Below are positions 8,978-16,668 of a DNA stretch of 64,000 nucleotides, piece by piece (within the stretch, counting starts at the first letter, position 1; every line of letters starts with the position of its first letter). A program made the position numbers and the translations under genes. The stretch is from Sinomicrobium oceani (lineage in GTDB: Bacteria; Bacteroidota; Bacteroidia; Flavobacteriales; Flavobacteriaceae). Below the pieces are notes generated by a model. The model was given only the letters and a program-made list of their open reading frames with translations. It searched no databases and was not told where the DNA came from. The stretch spans positions 62,001 through 126,000 of the forward strand of contig NZ_FPJE01000014.1 in NCBI RefSeq assembly GCF_900119185.1, in the 5' to 3' direction.

Positions 8978-11110
8978 ATGAAAAAAATAAGTGGCTGGCT
9001 TATTATAAGTGTTATTTTTGCAGTGTCTTGTAAAAATGAAAATACTTCCAAAGTGACCAAAAATATTACACCTCCAATAGCGGAAAAAAAACCTACTCCT
9101 TTAAAGAAACACGGCGATATCCGGATCGATGATTATTTCTGGATGAACGAAAGAGATAATCCCGAAGTTATCGATTATCTCGAACGGGAAAACGATTACA
9201 ATGAGAAAATGACTGCACATACCAAGAAGTTGCAGGAAGATCTCTTTAAGGAAATGAAATCGAGAATAAAGGAAGATGACGAATCGGTTCCTTATTTCTT
9301 CAACGGATACTGGTATATTACCCGTTTCGAGACGGGAAAGGACTACCCGGTCTACACACGCAGAAAAGACTCACTTCAGGGAAAAGAAGAAATTCTTTTC
9401 GATTGCAATGAGATGGCCAAAGACCATTCTTATTTCCAGCTGAGCGGGATCAATATCAGCCCGGATAACAAACTTGCTGCATTCGGTGTGGATACGCTGA
9501 GCAGACGGATCTATACCATCCGGGTCAAAAACCTGGAAACCGGAGAGATCTACCCGGTGGAAATTAATAATACAACCGGGGGAAGTACCTGGGCTAATGA
9601 TAACAAGACACTTTTTTACACGGTTAAAAATCCGCAGACCCTGAGGTCGGAGAAGATATACCGGCATGTTCTGGGATCGAACGGAAAGGATGAAAAAGTG
9701 TATGAGGAAAAGGACGATACGTTCAACGCCTATGTTTACAAAACCAAATCCAGAAAATATATCGTTGCCGGATCGCACAGTACCCTGACCACCGAGTACA
9801 GTATTATCGATGCTGACAAACCGGGTGAAGATTTCCGGGTATTCCAGCCGAGAGTTCGCGGACTGGAGTATGGCATCGCACACTATGAAGACTCCTTTTA
9901 TATTGTGACCAATGCCGACGGGGCGACTAATTTCAAGCTGATGAAGACCCCGGAAAATGCGACGGAAAAGGCAAACTGGAAAGAAGTATTACCACACCGG
10001 GATGATGTGCTGCTCGAAGATATCGATATCTTTAAGAATTTTCTCGTGGTCAGTGAGCGTAGCGAGGGGCTGAACAAGATCCGGATTATGCGCTGGGACG
10101 GAAAAGAAGATTATTATCTGCCGTTTGATAACGAAACCTATACGGCTTATACCAGTACCAATATCGAATTTGATACGGATATACTGCGTTACCGCTACAA
10201 TTCGCTCACAACGCCACTGTCGACCATAGATTTTAATATGGAGACCCGGGAGAAAGAAGTGAAAAAGGAGCAGGAAGTCCTCGGAGGTAAGTTCGATAAA
10301 GACAATTACGCTTCCGAAAGGGTCTGGGCTACGGCCCGGGACGGGAAAAAAGTGCCGATATCGCTCGTTTACCGAAAGGGAATGAAAAAGAACGGTAAAA
10401 ATCCTCTTTTGTTATATGGTTACGGGTCTTATGGCAATACGATCGATCCTTATTTTTCTACGGTGAGACTGAGCCTGCTCGACCGCGGTTTCGTCTATGC
10501 GATAGCACATATCCGTGGCGGGGAATACCTGGGAAGGCCGTGGTATGAAGACGGAAAACTGCTCCGCAAGAAAAATACATTTACCGATTTTGTCGATTGT
10601 TCCAAATTCCTGATAGGAGAAAAATATACGTCCCCGGAACACCTGTACGCGATGGGGGGATCTGCAGGAGGACTGCTTATGGGGGGCGTAGTAAATATGG
10701 CTCCTGAACTTTACCACGGTATAGTGGCTGCGGTACCTTTTGTGGATGTGGTCACCACGATGCTCGATGAGTCGATCCCTTTGACAACCGGAGAGTATGA
10801 CGAGTGGGGGAACCCGAACGATGTGGAGTATTACAATTATATAAAATCGTATTCTCCTTACGATAATGTAAAGGCTCAACCCTATCCGAATATGCTGGTT
10901 ACGACAGGGTATCACGATTCTCAGGTGCAATACTGGGAGCCTGCAAAGTGGGTGGCAAGGCTTCGTGAATTAAAAACCGATAATAATTTATTACTTTTTC
11001 ATACCAACATGGATGCGGGCCACAGTGGTGCCTCGGGCCGTTTTGAGGCTTTAAAAGAAGTTGCCGAAGAGTATGCTTTTTTGTTAGATTTGGAGGGAAT
11101 TAAAGAGTAA
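8978..11110 (+). CDS. S9 family serine oligopeptidase (oligopeptidase B type), lipoprotein
   Basis: This 710-residue peptidase cleaves short peptides, typically after basic residues in the oligopeptidase B subgroup. The N-terminus MKKISGWLIISVIFAVSCKN is a lipoprotein signal with a lipobox ending at the Cys, so the enzyme is probably periplasmic and lipid-anchored. A seven-bladed propeller region spans roughly residues 80-420. The alpha/beta hydrolase domain carries GGSAGG with the nucleophile Ser at about 562, and the catalytic His in DAGHSG at about 682; an Asp between them completes the triad. The region YGYGSYG at about 478-484 supports the oxyanion hole. It has its own unit, divergent from the YbaB gene. 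Confidence 0.92.
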   Translation: MKKISGWLIISVIFAVSCKNENTSKVTKNITPPIAEKKPTPLKKHGDIRIDDYFWMNERDNPEVIDYLERENDYNEKMTAHTKKLQEDLFKEMKSRIKEDDESVPYFFNGYWYITRFETGKDYPVYTRRKDSLQGKEEILFDCNEMAKDHSYFQLSGINISPDNKLAAFGVDTLSRRIYTIRVKNLETGEIYPVEINNTTGGSTWANDNKTLFYTVKNPQTLRSEKIYRHVLGSNGKDEKVYEEKDDTFNAYVYKTKSRKYIVAGSHSTLTTEYSIIDADKPGEDFRVFQPRVRGLEYGIAHYEDSFYIVTNADGATNFKLMKTPENATEKANWKEVLPHRDDVLLEDIDIFKNFLVVSERSEGLNKIRIMRWDGKEDYYLPFDNETYTAYTSTNIEFDTDILRYRYNSLTTPLSTIDFNMETREKEVKKEQEVLGGKFDKDNYASERVWATARDGKKVPISLVYRKGMKKNGKNPLLLYGYGSYGNTIDPYFSTVRLSLLDRGFVYAIAHIRGGEYLGRPWYEDGKLLRKKNTFTDFVDCSKFLIGEKYTSPEHLYAMGGSAGGLLMGGVVNMAPELYHGIVAAVPFVDVVTTMLDESIPLTTGEYDEWGNPNDVEYYNYIKSYSPYDNVKAQPYPNMLVTTGYHDSQVQYWEPAKWVARLRELKTDNNLLLFHTNMDAGHSGASGRFEALKEVAEEYAFLLDLEGIKE

Positions 11111-11124
11111 TAAAAAAAAATAAC

Positions 11125-11132
11125 TAAATTTG
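11125..11132 (+). promoter_or_regulatory. -7 element upstream of the capA-like gene
   Basis: TAAATTTG matches TAnnTTTG and starts 14 nt after the peptidase stop, 53 nt before the chosen ATG of the cysteine-synthase-like gene. This suggests separate transcription of that gene. Confidence 0.55.
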
Positions 11133-11185
11133 CTCGGTTTTTGGTTTTTTTAAAAGAACCGACTTTGAAACCAAATACAAGTTAT

Positions 11186-12238
11186 ATGGAACAAAAGATT
11201 AAGGCTTACGATAACGTATTGGAACTAATCGGAAATACGCCAATTATAAAACTTAATGCGATAACCAATTCCTTAGAAGGAAATTTTTATGCTAAAGTTG
11301 AAGCTTTTAATCCCGGCCACTCCACAAAAGACAGAATTGCTCTTCATATTATAGAACAAGCGGAAAGGAGCGGAGTTCTCAAACCGGGAGATACCATCAT
11401 CGAAACGACCTCCGGGAATACCGGTTTCAGTATAGCGATGGTGAGTATAGTAAAAGGCTACGATTGCGTCCTTGCCGTAAGCTCGAAATCCTCGAAAGAC
11501 AAAATAGATATGCTGCGCTCCATGGGGGCCAAGGTATATGTATGCCCCGCCCACGTAAGTGCAGATGATCCACGCTCGTATTACCAGGTGGCAAGGCGTA
11601 TGCACGAGGAAATAAAAGGATCGGTATATATCAATCAGTATTTCAACGAGCTTAATATCAATGCCCACTACAATACTACGGGGCCGGAGATATGGAAGCA
11701 GACCGGAGGGGCAATAACCCATCTTATAGCCTGTAGCGGAACAGGAGGTACTATTTCCGGAACTGCCCGTTACCTCAAGGAACAAGCCGAAAAAAACGGA
11801 ACGGAAGTAAAGATCATAGGTGTGGATGCTTATGGCTCCGTCCTTAAAAAATATCACGAAACTGGGGAATTCGATGCCAAAGAAATCTACCCTTACCGAA
11901 TAGAAGGCCTCGGAAAAAATCTGATCCCTACTGCAACGGATTTTGATGTTATCGATAAGTTTATCAAAGTAACCGACGAAGAAAGCGCCCATACGGCCCG
12001 TGAAATATCCAAAACGGAAGGATTGTTCGTAGGCTATACCAGCGGTGCTGTAATGCAGGCTGTAAAACAGCTTTCTGCAGAAGGTGAGTTTGATAAGAAC
12101 AGTAACGTTATCATGATCTTCCCTGACCATGGTTCCAGGTATATGAGTAAAATATACAGTGACGAATGGATGCGGGAACAAGGGTTCTTCGATAGTAAGA
12201 ACATCGAAGAAGAACAGAAAATAGAATACATAAAGTAA
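11186..12238 (+). CDS. PLP-dependent cysteine synthase family enzyme, probable cysteate synthase (CapA-like)
   Basis: This 350-residue fold-type II PLP enzyme has the CysK/CBS pattern: PLP lysine K48 in NPGHSTKDR, the substrate loop TTSGNTG at 74-80, the phosphate-binding glycine loop SGTGGT at 184-189, and a CBS-type ending [16 protein letters not shown]. It departs from housekeeping CysK: NPGHST replaces NPxxSV and TTSGNTG replaces the usual PTSGNTG. The next gene is an alpha-oxoamine synthase. Established knowledge, as I recall it: in Capnocytophaga, CapA (cysteine synthase homologue) makes L-cysteate from O-phosphoserine and sulfite. The pairing suggests that role; O-acetylserine or phosphoserine sulfhydrylase remains the alternative. 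The frame is open from 11141, but ATG 11186 fits the family N-terminus. Confidence 0.75.
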   Translation: MEQKIKAYDNVLELIGNTPIIKLNAITNSLEGNFYAKVEAFNPGHSTKDRIALHIIEQAERSGVLKPGDTIIETTSGNTGFSIAMVSIVKGYDCVLAVSSKSSKDKIDMLRSMGAKVYVCPAHVSADDPRSYYQVARRMHEEIKGSVYINQYFNELNINAHYNTTGPEIWKQTGGAITHLIACSGTGGTISGTARYLKEQAEKNGTEVKIIGVDAYGSVLKKYHETGEFDAKEIYPYRIEGLGKNLIPTATDFDVIDKFIKVTDEESAHTAREISKTEGLFVGYTSGAVMQAVKQLSAEGEFDKNSNVIMIFPDHGSRYMSKIYSDEWMREQGFFDSKNIEEEQKIEYIK

Positions 12239-12251
12239 GAATTTACTGTTT

Positions 12252-12280
12252 ACATCCGCTAAAATGCGGATGTTTGTTTA
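12252..12280 (+). terminator. Terminator after the capA-like gene
   Basis: ACATCCGC at 12252-12259 pairs with GCGGATGT at 12266-12273, followed by TTGTTTA. It separates the capA-like and capB-like transcripts at least partly. Confidence 0.7.
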
Positions 12281-12319
12281 CAAAAAGGGTACGGATAGTT
12301 CATATCTTTCCTGTGAATT

Positions 12320-12352
12320 TTTGTGAACGGATTCTTAAAATATGTAATTTAG
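12320..12352 (+). promoter_or_regulatory. Candidate -33/-7 promoter of the capB-like gene
   Basis: TTTG at 12320-12323, a 21-nt spacer, then TAATTTAG at 12345-12352, one base from TAnnTTTG. It lies 43 nt before the ATG. This is among the few sites in the window with both elements. Confidence 0.5.
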
Positions 12353-12395
12353 CCTGTTTGTGCTAAAGAAATTATCTTAAAATTTTGAGATCTAC

Positions 12396-13655
12396 ATGAA
12401 GGATTTATTTGACAGGATCATTGAAAATAAGGGACCATTGGGAAAATGGGCTTCCCAGGCGGAAGGTTATTTTGTGTTTCCGAAACTGGAAGGGCCTATT
12501 TCCAATAGAATGAAGTTCAATGGCAAAGAGGTTATTACCTGGAGTATTAACGATTACCTGGGGCTTGCCAACCATCCGGAGGTGCTGAAAGCAGATGCAG
12601 AGGCCGCTGCAGAACACGGTTGTGCATACCCGATGGGAGCGAGGATGATGAGCGGACATACCGATGTCCATGAGCAGCTTCAGAATGAGCTTGCGGCTTT
12701 TGTAAACAAAGAAGCAGCCTATCTGCTCAATTTCGGTTACCAGGGAATGGTTTCTGCCATAGATGCACTGGTTACCAAAGACGATATTATCGTTTACGAT
12801 GTGGATTCTCATGCCTGTATCATAGATGGGGTTCGCCTACACATGGGTAAGCGTTTTACATTTATGCACAACGATATTGAAAGCCTTGAAAAAAACCTGG
12901 AGCGGGCCACTAAAATGGCCGAGCAGACCGGTGGCGGTATCCTGGTGATATCCGAAGGGGTTTTCGGTATGCGTGGTGAGCAGGGAAAACTCAAAGAGAT
13001 CGTAGCGCTTAAGAAAAAATTCAAATTCCGTCTTCTCGTAGACGATGCCCATGGGTTCGGAACACTCGGAGCCACAGGTGCCGGGGCTGGAGAAGAACAG
13101 GGAGTACAGGATGAGATCGACGTGTATTTTGCCACATTCGCCAAATCGATGGCCAGTATAGGAGCTTTCCTTGCCGGAAATAAAGAAATCATCGATTATC
13201 TGAAGTACAACCTGCGTTCGCAGATGTTTGCCAAATCACTTCCTATGGTATTCGTAAAAGGGGCGCTCAAACGCCTGGATATGTTACGTACAATGCCGGA
13301 ACTGAAAGGTAAATTGTGGGAAAATGTCGATGCACTGCAAAACGGGCTTAAAGAACGCGGATTTAACATCGGGACAACAAATACCTGTGTAACCCCTGTG
13401 TATTTGAACGGAAGTATTCCGGAAGCGATGGCACTGGTTAAAGACCTTAGGGAAAATTATGGTATTTTTTGTTCTATTGTCGTTTACCCGGTAATTCCGA
13501 AAGGGTTGATCTTACTCCGTATGATCCCTACGGCGACACATACGATAGAAGATGTCAATGAAACGCTCGAAGCTTTCTCTGCTATAAGAGACCGTCTGGA
13601 AAACGGTACCTACAAAAGGCTTTCTGCTGCGGTTGCTGCAGCTATGGGAGAGTAA
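12396..13655 (+). CDS. Alpha-oxoamine synthase, probable cysteate C-acyltransferase (CapB-like)
   Basis: This 419-residue fold-type I PLP enzyme is of the KBL/serine palmitoyltransferase group, which condenses an amino acid with an acyl thioester and releases CO2. Visible motifs: ring-stacking His139 in DVDSHAC, DDAHG at 216-220, and PLP lysine K250 in TFAKSMAS. The N-terminal region has INDYLGLANH, the equivalent of NxYLG in the family. Together with the neighbouring cysteate-synthase-like gene, this suggests condensation of cysteate with a branched acyl group to give 3-dehydrocapnine, the first committed step of sulfonolipids in the outer membrane. Serine palmitoyltransferase (sphingolipids) or KBL are the alternatives. 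It is unusually extended at the C-terminus, with an Ala-rich tail. Confidence 0.75.
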   Translation: MKDLFDRIIENKGPLGKWASQAEGYFVFPKLEGPISNRMKFNGKEVITWSINDYLGLANHPEVLKADAEAAAEHGCAYPMGARMMSGHTDVHEQLQNELAAFVNKEAAYLLNFGYQGMVSAIDALVTKDDIIVYDVDSHACIIDGVRLHMGKRFTFMHNDIESLEKNLERATKMAEQTGGGILVISEGVFGMRGEQGKLKEIVALKKKFKFRLLVDDAHGFGTLGATGAGAGEEQGVQDEIDVYFATFAKSMASIGAFLAGNKEIIDYLKYNLRSQMFAKSLPMVFVKGALKRLDMLRTMPELKGKLWENVDALQNGLKERGFNIGTTNTCVTPVYLNGSIPEAMALVKDLRENYGIFCSIVVYPVIPKGLILLRMIPTATHTIEDVNETLEAFSAIRDRLENGTYKRLSAAVAAAMGE

Positions 13656-13676
13656 TACGAGATAAAAAACGATCGG

Positions 13677-13711
13677 AAAGGTGTGGTCATGTTTATGATC
13701 ACACCTTTTTT
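13677..13711 (+). terminator. Terminator after the capB-like gene
   Basis: AAAGGTGTGGTCAT and ATGATCACACCTTT form a long stem with one G-U pair and a GTTT loop, followed by T residues. Confidence 0.85.
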
Positions 13712-13728
13712 GTTATATTTTATGTACT

Positions 13729-13955
13729 ACCCGTGTAGGGCACGGGTTGGATATCAGGAGTCCGGAATATGGCGTAGTCTAAAAAAATGCCGAGCTGATA
13801 TATCTCATTTTTTGCCAAATACTTTTGATAAACGGTAGGAGGGAAATGTAGAAATGCTTAATTTGTGAGGGTAGAAAACAGGGAGCCCGCAGGGCAAACC
13901 ACTGCACGGGACCATGTAGGAATCCTGTTTTCGCAACCGTACAATTAACAGGATT
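13729..13955 (+). promoter_or_regulatory. Structured leader upstream of cmk with two competing hairpins
   Basis: The 305 bp between the capB-like gene and cmk hold no gene. After the terminator come three structured blocks. ACCCGTG/CACGGGT pair at 13729-13747. ATATCAG/CTGATAT pair at 13751-13801 with GGC/GCC nested inside. GAAAACAGG at 13874-13882 pairs with CCTGTTTTC at 13924-13932 and encloses GCAG/CTGC. A second perfect 9-bp repeat, AATCCTGTT at 13921-13929 with AACAGGATT at 13947-13955, uses the same CCTGTT bases, so the two hairpins exclude each other. The second ends 5 nt before the cmk ATG. This layout resembles a translational riboswitch. No ligand can be assigned, and no known class is recognised. 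Confidence 0.5.
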
Positions 13956-13960
13956 ATTCG

Positions 13961-14662
13961 ATGAAAAAAATTATTATTGCTATTGATGGATATTCTTCTA
14001 CCGGTAAGAGTACCATTGCCAAACGGCTTGCCAAAGAGCTGGGTTATATTTACGTGGATACGGGAGCTATGTACAGGGCTGTTACCCTTTATGCCATGAA
14101 TAACGATCTGTATACCGATGATCTGGATCGCGAAGGGTTGATAGAGAGACTTGATGACGTTAAGGTACGTTTTGTCTTTAACGATACCCTCGGTTACGGA
14201 GAAACATATCTCAATGATGTTAATGTTGAAGAAGCGATACGAAGTATGGATGTTTCCAATCGTGTAAGTGCGGTAGCTGCCATATCCGAGGTCAGGAAGA
14301 AGCTGGTAAAAGAACAGCGGGCCATGGGACAGGAAAAAGGCATTGTAATGGATGGCCGGGATGTAGGCACTGTTGTGTTTCCTGATGCCGAATTGAAACT
14401 GTTTATGACCGCATCTCCCGAAATAAGGGCAACACGAAGATATAAAGAGTTGTTGAATAAAGGGCAGGAAGTGACTTTCGAGGAGGTATTAAAGAATGTG
14501 ACCGACAGAGACTATATAGACTCTCATCGTAAAGATTCTCCTCTGGTCAGGGCCAAGGATGCCATAGTGCTTGATAACTCGGATATGGGTAAGAACGAGC
14601 AGTTCGAGCGCATATATAATCACGCCATGCGGATGATCGAAAAACAGAGTGATGAAGCCTGA
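13961..14662 (+). CDS. cmk: Cytidylate kinase
   Basis: This 233-residue cytosolic nucleoside monophosphate kinase phosphorylates CMP and dCMP with ATP. The P-loop is GYSSTGKST at residues 10-18. YVDTGAMYRAVT, the NMP-binding segment of Cmk, follows at about 31-42, and MDGRDVGTVVFPDAELK at about 129-145 is the diagnostic Cmk stretch. Length is typical. The ATG is fixed by the P-loop spacing. In many bacteria cmk neighbours rpsA; here it stands alone between a structured leader and a terminator. Translation may be controlled by the leader hairpin that ends 5 nt before the ATG. Confidence 0.96.
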   Translation: MKKIIIAIDGYSSTGKSTIAKRLAKELGYIYVDTGAMYRAVTLYAMNNDLYTDDLDREGLIERLDDVKVRFVFNDTLGYGETYLNDVNVEEAIRSMDVSNRVSAVAAISEVRKKLVKEQRAMGQEKGIVMDGRDVGTVVFPDAELKLFMTASPEIRATRRYKELLNKGQEVTFEEVLKNVTDRDYIDSHRKDSPLVRAKDAIVLDNSDMGKNEQFERIYNHAMRMIEKQSDEA

Positions 14663-14670
14663 AAATAATA

Positions 14671-14701
14671 ACCCCGGACGCGTGTCCGGGGTTTGTTTTT
14701 T
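14671..14701 (+). terminator. Terminator between convergent cmk and the LysM gene
   Basis: CCCCGGAC at 14672-14679 and GTCCGGGG at 14684-14691 form a GC-rich stem with a 4-nt loop and a T-rich tail on the plus strand. Confidence 0.88.
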
Positions 14702-15090
14702 TAGGATAATCTCGGAATAACGAGCTCCTGGTCGGGATGAATAACATCCGGATTTTTTAGTTGCCCCGTATTCGCCTTGAAAATGGTGTTGTATTTAGAA
14801 GAGTCCCCGTAATATTTTTGGGCAATTTTGCCCAGTGTTTCTCCTTTTTGTACCACATGTCTGTGGTAAACGGCAGGATCGGTTTCCTCGATCCGGATAT
14901 CCGCTTTGATGTCCGAAGGTTCGTTACCTCCTATTTCTTTGATCTTGTCCCAAAGGATATTTTTTTCGTATTGTGACTTAGTCGTCCCCTTGATTTTCAG
15001 GACACCATCGCTCTCTTCAACCGTCCCGTTTTTTATTTTCAAGGCGGTGCCCAGATCAAGTACCGGCTGATATTTTGCTTTAACACTCAT
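14701..15090 (-). CDS. LysM domain protein
   Basis: This 129-residue protein has a C-terminal LysM domain from about residue 77: HVVQKGETLGKIAQKYYGD, then N-x-I-F-x-A-N, then P-D-x-I-x-P-D-Q-E-L-V-I-P, which binds peptidoglycan N-acetylglucosamine chains. The N-terminal 70 residues form a conserved flavobacterial domain (a BON-like role is possible but not clear). It resembles E. coli YgaU in architecture. No signal peptide is seen, as in YgaU. An in-frame ATG also exists at 15102; MSVKAKYQP at 15090 fits the family better. The stop is at the terminator shared with cmk. Confidence 0.85.
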   Translation of the reverse strand: MSVKAKYQPVLDLGTALKIKNGTVEESDGVLKIKGTTKSQYEKNILWDKIKEIGGNEPSDIKADIRIEETDPAVYHRHVVQKGETLGKIAQKYYGDSSKYNTIFKANTGQLKNPDVIHPDQELVIPRLS

Positions 15091-15121
15091 AGTTTTGTAC
15101 ATTTATTGATTAGAGTTGTAT

Positions 15122-15129
15122 CAAATATA
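15122..15129 (-). promoter_or_regulatory. -7 element for the LysM gene
   Basis: Minus-strand TATATTTG, an exact TAnnTTTG match, 31 nt before the chosen start at 15090. Confidence 0.55.
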
Positions 15130-15423
15130 CGCATTTCGTGAAGTATTTTTAGTACTTATGCTATCCAAAAAGCATTATAAAATGGATGAAATGTACAAAA
15201 AGGAAGGTAAAATGTAGAAGTCAATAATGGTGGACAGCTTTTCCTGGAAATTATGCAATTTTTTTTTCGTCGTTTTATAGTCGATTCTGAACAATTACAT
15301 TTATTTTCGTCCCGGAAAACAGCATGCCGTTTTCTTAGGTAGTGAGAATACTACAGCATACGGTATGGAAAGGAGATCAGTTCTTTTTCCGGTATTCAAT
15401 GACTTTTTAATGAGACACAGTAA
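15130..15423 (+). other. Gene-free divergent region before proline dehydrogenase
   Basis: No gene is seen here. Part of the 333-bp space between the LysM and proline dehydrogenase starts. It holds a hairpin GAAAAC/GTTTTC around 15316-15335, a GTAGT/ACTAC hairpin around 15340-15355, and an imperfect direct repeat beginning ACAGCAT (about 15320 and 15353). TTATTTTC near 15301 could be a weak -7 element. A regulatory role in proline catabolism is possible, but nothing proves it. Confidence 0.35.
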
Positions 15424-16590
15424 ATGGAGAAAATTTTTGAAGACACAAAAACTGCCTTCGCCCTAAAAACCGATGTAGAATTGGAAAGGGCGTATTTTTT
15501 ATTTAAGCTGATCGCCAATCAGCCGCTTGTGCGAATAGGAACCGCCGTTACCAATTTCGCACTAAAAACCCATCTTCCGGTTGAAGGACTTATCCGCTCC
15601 ACGGTATTCGACCAGTTTTGCGGAGGTATCAGTGAGGAAGACTGTATGCCGGTTATCGATAAAATTTATGAAAAAGGAGTTTCTTCCGTACTGGATTATT
15701 CCGTGGAAGGAAAAAACGAAGAGAATCCGCTCGACGAATCCTACCGTAGGGTTATCGATATACTCAATTTTGTCAAAGAAAAAGATTCGATACCTTTTGC
15801 GGTATTTAAGCCTTCCAGTTACGGGAGGTTATCACTTTTCCAGAAAGTCAACGACGGCGAAAAACTGACCGTACGTGAGCAGGACGAATGGGACCGTGTT
15901 GTTAACCGTTTCGACTCTTCATGCCGTAAGGCATATCAACTGGACGTGGCTTTGCTCATCGATGCAGAAGAATATTGGATACAGGATGCGGTAGATAACC
16001 TGATCACCGATATGATGCGCAAATACAATAAGGAGAAAGCCGTTGTCTACAATACCTTACAGATGTACAGGTGGGACCGGATGGACTATCTCAAAAAACT
16101 GTATAAGCAAGCCGAAGAAGAAGAATTCTACGTAGGTGTTAAGCTCGTTCGCGGAGCTTATATGGAAAAAGAGAATGAAAGGGCAGAGGAAAAAGGATAT
16201 CCTACGCCTATATGTTCGTCCAAGGAAGCCACGGATAAGAACTATAACGAAGCTGTTCACTTTATGGCAGATCATCTTGACAGGATGGCTATTTTTGCAG
16301 GTACGCACAACGAAGACAGCTCTTATCTGCTGATGGAACTTATGGAGGAAAAAGGTATTGCCAAAGACGATCCGCGGGTGTGGTTCGGGCAATTGTACGG
16401 TATGAGCGATCATATTAGCTATAATCTTGGGGCACGCGGCTATAACGTGGCCAAATACCTGCCTTTCGGGCCGGTAAAGGACGTTATGCCCTACCTGATA
16501 CGCCGCGCGGAAGAAAACACTTCGGTTGCCGGACAGACCAGTAGAGAACTTTCCCTGCTCAAAAAGGAAAAGAAGAGACGAAAACTGTAA
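15424..16590 (+). CDS. Proline dehydrogenase (monofunctional)
   Basis: This 388-residue FAD enzyme oxidises proline to pyrroline-5-carboxylate and passes electrons to the quinone pool. It has the PRODH TIM-barrel signatures: VLDYSVEG at about 96-103, VKLVRGAYMEKEN at about 239-251, GTHNEDS (about 298-304) and the C-terminal YLPFGPVKDVMPYLIRRAEE motif, where the paired arginines bind the proline carboxylate. The protein is the short monofunctional form; no P5C dehydrogenase domain is fused or adjacent. Its product is the substrate that ProC in the arginine cluster of this window reduces, so the two would be a futile cycle unless regulated. Confidence 0.93.
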   Translation: MEKIFEDTKTAFALKTDVELERAYFLFKLIANQPLVRIGTAVTNFALKTHLPVEGLIRSTVFDQFCGGISEEDCMPVIDKIYEKGVSSVLDYSVEGKNEENPLDESYRRVIDILNFVKEKDSIPFAVFKPSSYGRLSLFQKVNDGEKLTVREQDEWDRVVNRFDSSCRKAYQLDVALLIDAEEYWIQDAVDNLITDMMRKYNKEKAVVYNTLQMYRWDRMDYLKKLYKQAEEEEFYVGVKLVRGAYMEKENERAEEKGYPTPICSSKEATDKNYNEAVHFMADHLDRMAIFAGTHNEDSSYLLMELMEEKGIAKDDPRVWFGQLYGMSDHISYNLGARGYNVAKYLPFGPVKDVMPYLIRRAEENTSVAGQTSRELSLLKKEKKRRKL

Positions 16591-16637
16591 TTTCTACAGG
16601 TTGCATAAATGGGTATTACTGCATTCAAAAATGTTAG

Positions 16638-16645
16638 TATATTTG
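16638..16645 (+). promoter_or_regulatory. -7 element upstream of recN
   Basis: TATATTTG, an exact TAnnTTTG match, ends 23 nt before the TTG start of recN. Confidence 0.5.
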
Positions 16646-16668
16646 AAACGTAAAAAAACCATTGTGTA

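Noticed and set aside
11186-12238. Ordinary cysteine synthase (cysK/cysM)
   Set aside because: Not fully excluded, but altered PLP and substrate loops and the neighbouring condensing enzyme favour cysteate synthase; no cysE is near.
13886-13917. Resemblance to the c-di-GMP (GEMM-I) riboswitch core (AGGGCAAACC followed by GGGAC)
   Set aside because: The GNRA-capped stem and the conserved second half (GCAAAGCC and the tetraloop receptor) are absent, and Bacteroidota rarely carry this class; the match is limited to one short segment.
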